The notes under the pieces are model-generated. The model worked only from the letters and a program-made list of their open reading frames with translations. It ran no database searches and was not told the DNA's origin. From the NCBI RefSeq assembly GCF_000002075.1, contig NW_004797415.1, positions 947,548 to 1,011,547 on the forward strand: a stretch of 64,000 nt of DNA, read 5' to 3'. Origin of the DNA: Aplysia californica (Eukaryota; Mollusca; Gastropoda; Aplysiida; Aplysiidae). Numbering within the stretch: position 1 is the first letter of the stretch; every line of letters starts with the position of its first letter. The position numbers were made by a program, and so were the translations under genes. Shown piece after piece: positions 45,301-53,037 of this stretch.

Positions 45301-47676
45301 CTTCTTTTCAGTTGATACTACCCACTAAATTGACCTCTCTGTTGCATTACTACTACTGTACTTTGGGGGGAATTTTTTCTTAGAATTAGATATATAAAAG
45401 AATTGGGTACATTGAGAAATTATTATTTGTCTTTATACAATCCAATTCATGCTCTCTATCTGTTTCGGTTAGAAAGTTATAACAAAATCAATACGTTTTT
45501 TCAAGTTTTCTCAAAACGACAAAAATTAAGGGGTATAGGTTGCAGCCTGGACTCTCATTTAAAACACAAGGGGAGGATTTCTTTCATATTTGGCCTGACT
45601 ATATAAAAATGAATTTTCTGTGATCCTGATAGGGCTTTTTAAAAATATCTCTCACAGATTTTGAAAAATGCAGTTTCGAGAGCCTCAGTTGATGCGAAAA
45701 TCCGAAAATTAATAGAGTCAAGCAATAGCTATGGTGTTATCCTCAATATCTCTTTAGAGATTTAAAGTACCAAAAAAAAGGCTAATTAGGATCACAGATT
45801 TTAGAGTTAAAGTGCTTATGTGAAAATAAAAGCACTTTAGTCAATTATAAACTGACTGAGCGAGAGGGCGGGCTGGATAAAGTTAAAAATGCTTCCGTAC
45901 CCCCAAAACAAGAACAATTTTCAAATTCCTTAAAGAAAGATTATATTTTGATATATTTGAATTTAATTTTTAACTCCTAGAGTGTTTTATGATCACTCTG
46001 AATGATTCTAAAGTCAAATTAAACGAAGAAAACAGTCACCTTCTCCTCCGGAAGAGGTTTTTTGTCAGCTTACCCACTTTAAAAAAGAGTTCTTCTGAAA
46101 TTTGAATTCATATTTTTATTTAAAAACTTGTTAGTTTCACTTTGATTTTTTTCACATAAGTAGGGTAACTCTGTTCGCAAAGGGTGCGCATTTGTGAAGA
46201 GGGCGCCACCAATTTTGAGGACACTTTTTTAATTGGCTCAAAGAGAGGAGTGAACCCTCAATTGTTATGAAGACTTTTTGGTGTCGTTCCATGAGCCTAC
46301 TATATTGCACTCATTAGCTGGCAGCATTTACGCAGGATTAAGACAATTATTTTAACTGTGTTCGAAGTTGTGCTCCCCAGCTACCATCTCCGCATCGGAG
46401 AAGTGAGAGGCACGGTAGGCCTTGATAATCTGAACTAGGCTTATGCTGGCCTATCACGCGATGCGTTCTGCTTGTCTGCGTATGCCACACCCTCCCTACT
46501 CAGTTGCTCCGGCCTTCATTGTTGACGCACATGGGCTCTCCTATTCTTTGTTTCGTAAGATCACCAACAAGTTTCTTTACTGGCGAGGGTTAGCATGATG
46601 TATAATTGGCCTATTCACTGTTCACAGCAGCAGCAATATTCCGCTATAACCGACTCGCATGTCTGTCTGATAGCGCTATAACAGTATTTTATCTACAAAG
46701 ATAAAGAAGGGGAAAAAACGGGGTTTTAGAATTGTGTCTTTATAACAGATTTCTCGTTTTTTCCGGACTCGTTATAAATAAGTGGACTCCACTGTATTTG
46801 GGCCAATCACAGAGTTGTGCTAGGTGCTCGCTGTAGCTTCATATGTGGAATCTCTATACAAAAATTAGGGTATGGTGTTGTTCGTCGGCTGGCCTTCAGC
46901 AAAACTCCTTCCGAAAATATGAGTAGCTGGCCCAACCTGCGACCGCTTACATCGTATTTTCCTTCTCAGCGGTCTCTGTCGGCAAAATAGATCAGGCAAT
47001 CCATGTTCAGTGTTCAGGGCCGCTTCAGTGTGTCAACTTCCGCTTTATACACTGATATCGTCACTCATTCCAAAACGTCATTCGCAGTTTTCGCATTTTA
47101 ACATTTTAATGTTCTGCCCTTGGCGCGACCGCACGCCGTCAGCGCGACCGCATACGGAACGGGGCACGACCATGCTCGCACAGACATCAGGTGCAAGAAA
47201 ATTGTCAGTACACTATTTAAAGGTTAGTACAATCATTTCTTTTAGAAAATTGTAATGAAAACAATTATAAATCTGATCATAAACAGAGGGTATAGAGACA
47301 AGTGGTCGCGGGTTCTGCCAGCTACTCTAGTTTAGTAACTGAAGACACACACATCAAAACTTCTCGAAGAATGTTTCCGAAAGGCCTTTCACTTCGAACT
47401 CGACTGCTGCACGCTAGACGACTGACGTTTTCGGAAAAGGATTGACCAAAAGTGGAACTAGACAAGGGACGTAACTTTAATAAATGATTGCACACGAGCA
47501 GCACAAAAAAGGAAAAATAAGGAACTGGTCGCGCTCAGGGCACGGTCGCGGCTTATTTAGTACTTACCAAACCCAGGAATTTCAAGTATATTGACAATGC
47601 CCTTGTCAACAAGATCAAGTTCAGGATTGCTTGAGTCCTTTACATCATCAACCAGCTTCTTCAGCTTGCTTGCCAT
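36222..47676 (-). CDS. RSU1: Ras suppressor protein 1 (RSU1), complete, nine coding exons
   Basis: Exons 47676-47568, 43184-43134, 42096-42029, 41377-41325, 40318-40200, 38733-38651, 37636-37522, 37069-36937 and 36309-36222 have canonical AG/GT borders, compatible phases and a total of 819 bases, 272 residues plus stop; human RSU1 has 277. The protein starts MASKLKKLVDDVKDSSNPEL and carries seven leucine-rich repeats (for example LKTLNVGMNRLSALP, LRALYMGDNDFENLP, LRELHIQGNRLTVLP). These are followed by the RSU1-specific cap (NPWVTPIADQFQVG, DYIRSDTY, LYGRHM) and a lysine-rich tail KKISRIKK. RSU1 is cytoplasmic, binds the LIM5 domain of PINCH in the integrin-ILK-PINCH-parvin complex and dampens Ras/JNK signalling; this is known from flies and mammals. 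Intron 1 (4.4 kb) and the upstream side are loaded with TE copies, one ending about 16 bases from the exon 1 donor. Confidence 0.96.
36937..37069 (-). CDS. RSU1: RSU1 exon 8
   Basis: Encodes GNLDLIGTKQIFKADGNPWV, TPIADQFQVGISHVFDYIRS and DTYK. This is the C-terminal cap after the LRRs. Donor gtgagt; phase 2 out. Confidence 0.96.
37265..37490 (+). repeat. Dispersed SINE-like repeat, copy 1 (in RSU1 intron 7)
   Basis: gttttagtagaggtttttcg, gcgcttacaactgcagaagg and tcatatgagcgcca, ending in a (GAT)n tail near 37480. Related copies at 38980-39165 and 63410-63540. Confidence 0.6.
37522..37636 (-). CDS. RSU1: RSU1 exon 7
   Basis: Encodes LVLRDNDLVALPKEMGELIR then LRELHIQGNRLTVLPPEM. The HIQGNRLTVLPPE stretch is identical to human RSU1. 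Confidence 0.96.
37998..38365. repeat. Tandem duplication in RSU1 intron 6 (period about 200 bp)
   Basis: The block around 38030-38165 (ttcacttcc, tttactcacatcaaagaaca-type sequence, gtgaaactgcagagc) is repeated at 38232-38365 with scattered differences. Non-coding. Confidence 0.75.
38651..38733 (-). CDS. RSU1: RSU1 exon 6
   Basis: Encodes DTLRALYMGDNDFENLPPEF and GRLKNLQI. Acceptor gatcttcag, donor gtgagt. Confidence 0.95.
38980..39165 (+). repeat. Dispersed SINE-like repeat, copy 2 (in RSU1 intron 5)
   Basis: gttttagtagaggtattacg, gcgctcgcaactgcataaag, tcatatgagcgccagcagat, then agtaacaaacataaaaaaga. Aligns with 63410-63540. Confidence 0.65.
40200..40318 (-). CDS. RSU1: RSU1 exon 5
   Basis: Encodes MNRLSALPRGFGACPMLEVL, then DVTYNNLSEHSLPGNFFCL. 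Matches the human segment MNRLNTLPRGFG and YNNLSENSLPGNFF. Confidence 0.96.
40450..40860 (-). mobile_element. LINE 3' end (same family as 17460-18545)
   Basis: The minus strand carries the degraded C-terminus seen at 17467-17694 in broken frames, then ATTGGGGTTGAGTGCTTTAT and an (ATT)n tail at 40458-40480. It gives the intact 3' tail that the interrupted copy at 18503 also shows. Confidence 0.65.
41325..41377 (-). CDS. RSU1: RSU1 exon 4
   Basis: A 53-base exon, ELPTTLSSMPKLKTLNV plus two bases of the Gly codon that the next exon completes. Acceptor ttcccag, donor gtaagt. Confidence 0.94.
42029..42096 (-). CDS. RSU1: RSU1 exon 3
   Basis: Encodes SVPPSIANFLNLEIIILFNN and AIE, the second LRR. 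Acceptor ccggatag, donor gtaaga. Confidence 0.94.
42655..42960 (+). mobile_element. 5'-truncated LINE 3' end (same family as 14110-14872)
   Basis: cgatgttttaaactactaca, cagtgtggagaagtggacca, acacatccttctgcagtgca and caagagaagctgtacaggcc align with 14530-14760. It encodes the zinc-knuckle tail in a decayed frame and lies antisense in RSU1 intron 2. Confidence 0.75.
43134..43184 (-). CDS. RSU1: RSU1 exon 2
   Basis: A 51-base micro-exon coding VNLKNLTKVVLAHNKIT, the first LRR. Acceptor cctttcag, donor gtgagt. Confidence 0.93.
43185..46374. other. RSU1 intron 1, left part
   Basis: Mostly AT-rich. From about 44380 to 45180 the composition becomes less AT-rich and open frames of 60-110 codons occur on both strands. 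One plus-strand reading, with breaks, gives WLK and PKDGL-like segments near 44920 that recall hAT or TTF-type zinc fingers, but the match is weak and no TIRs were found. Confidence 0.3.
46375..46794. mobile_element. Tigger-like element, 5'-deleted copy
   Basis: Aligns with 50640-51047 (for example cacgcgatgcgttctgcttg) and ends AGTGGACTCCACTG before TA. The left half of the element is missing. In RSU1 intron 1. Confidence 0.7.
46921..47551. mobile_element. Interlocked inverted-repeat element, copy 1
   Basis: Two inverted-repeat pairs overlap. A (46921-46944, GAGTAGCTGGCCCAACCTGC) pairs with A' (47304-47327). B (47114-47130, TGCCCTTGGCGCGACC) pairs with B' (47527-47551). The order is A-B-A'-B'. 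The right end lies 16 bases from the RSU1 exon 1 donor. No coding potential. Confidence 0.75.
47568..47676 (-). CDS. RSU1: RSU1 exon 1 (start codon)
   Basis: ATG at 47676-47674 in the context tacaATGg. It encodes MASKLKKLVDDVKDSSNPEL then DLVDKGIVNILEIPGF and ends in phase 1 at a GTAAGT donor. The alignment to human MSKSLKKLVEESREKN fixes this start. A TE copy ends at about 47551, inside the first 17 bases of the intron. Confidence 0.95.
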
Positions 47677-48752
47677 TGTATTGGTGAGTTACTTCTGTGA
47701 ATCAAGATCTGTGTGCAGACTGACCGTAGGCCTAGATGAAGATGATGTAACTGATCTCCAAATCCAAGAGGAAACAGAAACAAAGTTGCCAAAGCTTGGG
47801 CTCACTAGCCAAGCGTAAGAATTATAAGCCTCCTCCAACAATCTCGTCACAATCAAAGTCAAAGCAGAGTGAAGTGTAAAGGGAGCACGTTATTACAACG
47901 ACAACAACAAATAGTCTAGAGATCTAGAACTGAAAACAGAGGATAAAACTGAAACTGTTGTTGCAGACAGTGCTCTGTGTGCTGAAAATTTAGAGTTAAT
48001 AACTTTATCCTGAGGCAACCCAGGATCTATTCTAGCACTGTGACAGCAGTAGACTCAAGTTGTGTGTTGTATGTGTAATGTGTAATTCAGAGTACAGTAC
48101 AGTACTACAGAACCCGGAAGAGCCGAACAACCTCTCAAAACATCCAAAAAGGCCTGGGCCTAAAAACAACCGAAAAAAAGTACATCCATGTAGATGAATA
48201 ATGCAACATGATTAGCTTTACTTTCCATTAATCAAGTCAAAATTTAACATATTAACTATAAAAAAACCCAGGTAAGTCTTAGAAAGACATTAAGATAAAC
48301 TTTTAACATAGAGTTGGAACAATCAATATCAATACATCGTTTCCTGTTTATGACGGATGTATGAACTTTCGTTTTCTGTGGTCGTGGCCTTCCCGATTCC
48401 GACACACCGTTAGTTCAAGTTCATAAGGTTTGTACTTATTTATGGACAGTAGGATAAGCTTATACAAAACAGGGTTCAGCATTTATTTGTATCCCGAGAA
48501 AAGTTCTAATAAAACTGGAAATGCTTTGACTGGGTCCAGATTTAGATCTCTATTAACGATCCCTCTCATTAAAATTTGGAGAGAAGGCTGAGCACGTTAC
48601 AGCCATTTATTTATTTATTCACCCGGCCCGGAACCTTATTCACCACCACGGTACGGATGGCATTTCTCACGGAGTCCGGCCTGTCTCACTCTTTCAGAGT
48701 CAGAGTGTCCGTCTCTGCTCTGTTCCTATGATTTAGCGAAGTGACTAATACT
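47677..48752. other. RSU1 5' region
   Basis: Upstream of the start codon on the minus strand. It should contain the 5' UTR and promoter, but no TATA box or splice site could be chosen with confidence. No recognised repeats until the palindrome at 48753. Confidence 0.35.
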
Positions 48753-48772
48753 ATTCGGACTCGAGTCCGAAT
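48753..48772. repeat. 20-bp perfect palindrome
   Basis: ATTCGGACTCGAGTCCGAAT is its own reverse complement. It is followed by atgaaaaaatgtt and a decayed second copy. The same palindrome recurs at 51061-51114. Confidence 0.85.
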
Positions 48773-48990
48773 ATGAAAAAATGTTATTCAGACTCTGATT
48801 CTTGTCCAGCATGACATCACTTCCGACTTCCGACTTCCTGTGACTCGTGAAACCGGCTTCCTGTCCTGCCTCAATCGTGACTCGCCTCAGGCTGGGTAGA
48901 GACCGGGATCACTTCGGGCAAAAAGGCGTTTTGTGCAGGAGCCGGGTTTTAATCTTATGATGAATTTGAGGCCGGCCTGAAAAGTTTATA

Positions 48991-49612
48991 GAGTAGGCTA
49001 CCTGGCCCAACCTGCGACCATTAGTCGTATTTTGCTTCTCAGCGGTCTCTGTCAGCAAAATAGGTTATGCAATCCATGTTCAGGGCCGCTTCAATGTGTC
49101 AACTTCCGGTTTATACTGTGATATCGTCAGTCATTCCAAAACGTCATTCGCAGATTTCGCATTTTAACATGTTAATGCTCTGCCCTTGGCGCGACCACAT
49201 GCCCTCAGCGCGACCGCATTCGGAACAGGGCGCGACCATGCGAGCACAGATATGACAGGTGCAAGAAAGTTGTTAGTACACCATTTAAAGGTTAGTAAAA
49301 TCATTTCTTTATCAAATCATGATGAAAACAATTATCTTATTGATAACAGAGGGTACAGAGACAAGTGGTCGCGGGTTGGGCCAGCTACTCTAGTTTAGTA
49401 ACTGAAGAAAACTTCTCAAAGAACGATTCTGATAAGCCTTTCATTTGGAACTCGACTGCTGCACTAGCAGACGACTGACGTTCTCGCAAAAGGATTGACC
49501 AAAAGTGGAACTAGACAAGGCACGTAACTCTAATAAAACAGATTGCACACGAGCTGCACAGAAGGAAAAATGGGGAACTGGTCGCGCTCAGGGCACGGTC
49601 GCGCCAAGGGCA
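48991..49612. mobile_element. Interlocked inverted-repeat element, copy 2
   Basis: Same A-B-A'-B' order as copy 1: A 48991-49019, B 49181-49196, A' 49367-49390, B' 49580-49612. Overall identity with copy 1 is high by eye. Here B' is complete (ends cgcgccaagggca), so copy 1 lost about nine bases at its right end. Confidence 0.75.
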
Positions 49613-50224
49613 GGTGTCTATAGCGCTTCTAATAAATGTTTATTTGTCAAGAGGTCATCAGAAGCAATTAAAGATGGCTCGTTAGCGTGTGTCGGGGTGG
49701 GATGGGCGGCCGGCACTCGTGTGGCTGTGTGCGTGTCGGGGAGGGGGGTGGGGGGGGCACTATCGGTCCGGACGTTGAACGTCGCATACGCGTCAGTCTT
49801 TTTCCCTCCGGCAACTGATCATTATTACATTAATAAGCTAGTCTTGACGTAGATCTACGTAATGATGAATTGTGCGCTGGTCTATGAAATCAAAAGTTGC
49901 CGTATGCTCAGCTCTACACAGCAACACAGCTTTTTCTTGGTAAACAATCGATATGACACAGGCTTGTGTATTTGAACGAATCGGTCTTTTTATTTTTTAC
50001 ACAGCTCATAATATGCAGGTGCCAGGTGGTCTGCTAATCTCCAATTAAACCTTTTTCTACTTGTACAACAAAGAAAGTGGGAAACGTGGGGGTGGGGGGG
50101 GGGGGGGCGTATCAATGAGGCGGCGGGCATCGGATCGGCAGAAAAGGTGTGGGGGAAACTAAAAAATTGCGGAAAATTGGAAGCACTGAACGTTAGATCT
50201 ATAGAACAAAGACACTTCCTTTTT
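49613..50224. other. Non-coding, G-rich tracts
   Basis: G-rich runs near 49740-49755 and 50085-50107. No gene signature. It may include regulatory DNA upstream of RSU1, but nothing specific is seen. Confidence 0.3.
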
Positions 50225-50244
50225 TCCGGACCCGAGTCCGAATA

Positions 50245-51047
50245 CAGTGGAATCCTGTTATAAGGAGAGGGAGGGGACTGGTGGGAAATGTCCGTTATAA
50301 CAGGATTCTCGTTACAAGGGATCCAGTAATAAATTCAAGGGAAATAGTAAAGTAGGCCTAATCTATGAGTTTGGCGTTCTGTTTATTCCTTTTTGTATTT
50401 CCCCTGATGAGGATTTTGTTCGACATGATCTGTAGGTCTTACTTGATCAAAAATCGAATCAGGTTTCTTCCTCTAGCACTAGCAATGTTGACAAATCGGC
50501 GTTGGCGATCAGAAAGAAGGGGCTCTGGCTCTAGGCTAACTCGCCCGCTGTGTTGTTCCCCTCCTTACCACACCCCGTGGTGCGTTGCGTCTGTTTGGGC
50601 ACGTCACACGTTCACTCCATCTATCACAGCATTGTGACCTCTCCATCCCGCACCAGACAAGTGAGAGGCACGGTAGGCCTATGCCTAGATAATGTAGACT
50701 GGGCTGGTTTATCACGCGATGCGTTCTGCTTGTCTGCGCATGCCACACCCTCCCCACTCATTCGCTCCGGCCTTCATTGTTGGTTTGCGTGGGCTCTCCC
50801 ATTCTTTGTTTCGCTGGATCACCAACAACTTTCTTAACTGGCGAGGTTTTATATGTTTAATTGGTCTGTGCGCTGTGCACAGCATCAGCAATATATTCCT
50901 TTATAACCGACTCGCGTGACTGTCTGATAGCGCAATAGCAGTATTTTATTTACAAAGATAAAGAAGGGGAAAAAACGGGGTTTTAGAATAGTGTCTTTAT
51001 AACAGACTTCTCGTTGTTTCAGGACTCGTTATAAGTGGACTCCACTG
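50245..51047. mobile_element. Tigger-like DNA element, 803 bp, inserted at TA in a palindrome cluster
   Basis: Ends CAGTGGAATCCTGTTATAA and, inverted, CAGTGGAGTCCACTTATAA, each next to TA. Removing it joins cgagtccgaa and aacattttttca with a single TA, restoring the palindrome spacing seen nearby. No transposase frame; a non-autonomous copy. The partial copy is at 46375-46794. Confidence 0.8.
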
Positions 51048-51060
51048 TAACATTTTTTCA

Positions 51061-51114
51061 TTTTCGGACTCGAGTCCGAATAAGACATTTTTTTATTCGG
51101 ACTCGAGTCCGAAT
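51061..51114. repeat. Paired palindromes (ATTCGGACTCGAGTCCGAAT type)
   Basis: One near-perfect and one perfect copy (51095-51114) separated by aagacattttttt. A third copy, altered by a base, ends at 50243 just before the Tigger-like element. Confidence 0.85.
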
Positions 51115-51571
51115 GACGACGGCCATGATTTAGATCTAGATATCTAGATCTAGAGTTATCAACCTGTATATTTTCTGACTATTCTGAATCCGAGTGTTTG
51201 GAGCCAGGGTTGAAGGACTTACCAGACACGTCCTTAGTTAGATTTCTTTTTTTAAAGGAAGTGGCTATCCTCACCCTGGCCCCGGGTGAGAATAAAAATA
51301 CGATCGACCTCTCACCTCGGGTGAGACTTGCCAGCGTTGGCTATTCTCACCCTGTGTGAAATAAGATCTGTTTTTTTCTAATTTTGGAATACTGTCTATC
51401 GGTGTGGATGATCAAATAGACAAAATCAAAAACAAAGAAAAAATGACGTTATAGCACAAAAGTAAGCTAATTTGGTCGTCTACAAAGATACTATGGCTTT
51501 TTCACTTTTCGAATCGAGCCGAACTATGCTGGTCGCCATTTTATTTTCCCCGGAAGTTCTCACAAGGTCTG

Positions 51572-51572
<1 letters not shown>

Positions 51573-51627
<55 letters not shown>
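51573..51627. repeat. (TC)n microsatellite
   Basis: About 27 CT units closing the first internal direct repeat of the surrounding element. Confidence 0.95.
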
Positions 51628-51629
<2 letters not shown>

Positions 51630-51801
51630 CTGTCTATCGGTGTGGACTTTCAAGTTGACAAAAACAAAGACAATGATGTTAAAATACAAAAGTAAATTAA
51701 TTTGGTCGTCTACAAAGATGCTACGGCTATTTCACTTTTCGAATCAAGCCAAACTACGCGGGTCGCCCTTTGTTTTCCCAGAAGTTCTCGCGCTACTTCT
51801 C

Positions 51802-51867
51802 TGCTCTCTCTCTGTCTGTCTGTTTGTCTGTTTGTCTCTCTCTCTCTCTCTCCCTTTCTCTCTCACT
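51802..51867. repeat. (TC)n / (TCTG)n mixed microsatellite
   Basis: CT and GTCT units closing the second internal direct repeat of the surrounding element. Confidence 0.9.
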
Positions 51868-52220
51868 GCCCACAGACAAAATTGCACACTTTCAACACAA
51901 GAGCGCTGGAACGTTTGTTCACGATGGTGAACACTTCACTGGATGGCCTATCACGGTGAAGGCACACCGGGTGAGAATAGCCAAAAGGCTCGCCTGCGCT
52001 ATTCTCACCCGGGGTGAGAATAGAGGTGGCCTTTTTAAAATTAGAAGATGGTTTCTGAACCTTTGTTAAAATTAGATGACAGTTCTCTTTGAACTCGTTT
52101 TTGGCCACTCCTCCTGTACACACCGATAGACAGTATTCAGAAAGAGACGGAGAGAGAGAGAAGAGGGGAGGAGTTGATCTTGCGAGAACTTCCGGACGGG
52201 TGAGAATAACCACTTTCTTT

Positions 52221-52853
52221 GTGGATACAAGATATATTTTTTCAAGTTGCTTCATCTGATACTTATAGTTATAATATAGGTGATAATGATATCATGCAAG
52301 GTATTTAGATAAAAATCTAGGTCTGGTTCATAACCCCTTACAGTCGTTGAATATTGAGGGCTGAAAATTGAATGTCACTGTTAAAGCTCTAGACTTGTGT
52401 GTGATTCTAGGCATGCTTGGTGAGACAGTCAGGTGAATGCTTTTTGTGGATACTGAGCGCACACTGCCTATCAAATCAATCTGATTACTTTGGGACCAGC
52501 CGGACATTCCTTCTCTAATGGGGCAATAGCTGTCCTTTTGATGCTGTTTGGCCGAAATGGACAAAATTCGACTGTGACCTGTGACCTTCAAAAGGTTGTG
52601 AGTCGAATCAGGAGAAATTCCATAATGAGCGACCACTATGAATTAGAGGGTTAGGGTAGGTTGGGGCAACTTTAACAGGATCGTGTAGTGCCGCCAAAGT
52701 AACTGATACTGCTACCACCTTTATGAAAGAACGCAGACTATCTTGGTCTTGCAGAGTAGAGCAGCCATTTTGCTTCTCGATTTTTATGTTCTTTGCTCTA
52801 TTTGCATTCCGAATTTTCAACCAATCACAATTTCGTGGCATACCATACCCTCA
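52221..52853. other. Non-coding, nothing recognised
   Basis: Mixed composition, no repeat ends or domain-like frames. Confidence 0.35.
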
Positions 52854-52925
52854 CTTGAGGCAACTTCGACCCCTGCATGGGGCAACTCCGACAGGGGCTG
52901 TGGGCAACTTCGACAGGGGGCGGAT
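52854..52925. repeat. Short tandem repeat, GGGCAACTTCGACAGGGGCT type
   Basis: Three imperfect units of about 22-24 bp (gcaacttcgacccctgcatg, ggcaactccgacaggggctg, ggcaacttcgacagggggcg). Confidence 0.75.
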
Positions 52926-52958
52926 TTTCAACAGTATTGGGTTCTTATTTAACTTATT

Positions 52959-52961
<3 letters not shown>

Positions 52962-53036
<75 letters not shown>
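52962..53036. repeat. (TC)n microsatellite
   Basis: About 37 CT units. The long Ser/Leu or Arg/Glu frames over it are artefacts. Confidence 0.97.

Positions 53037-53037
<1 letters not shown>

Larger units (their letters stand above)
51254..52220. mobile_element. Inverted-repeat element with repeated TATTCTCACCCGGGTGAGAATA motifs and internal direct repeat
   Basis: The ends AAAGGAAGTGGCTATCCTCA (left) and, inverted, AAAGAAAGTGGTTATTCTCA (right) are imperfect TIRs. Inside are at least five further copies of the half-motif TATTCTCACC or GGTGAGAATA, some as head-to-head palindromes (51967-51976 and 51998-52022). A second inverted pair is actgtctatcggtgtgga (51390) and caccgatagacagtattc (52120). 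A direct repeat of about 230 bp (51395-51625, 51633-51865) ends each time in a (TC)n tract. Confidence 0.7.

Noticed and set aside
47591-47818. 75-codon plus-strand frame
   Set aside because: Antisense to RSU1 exon 1, whose minus-strand peptide matches the family.
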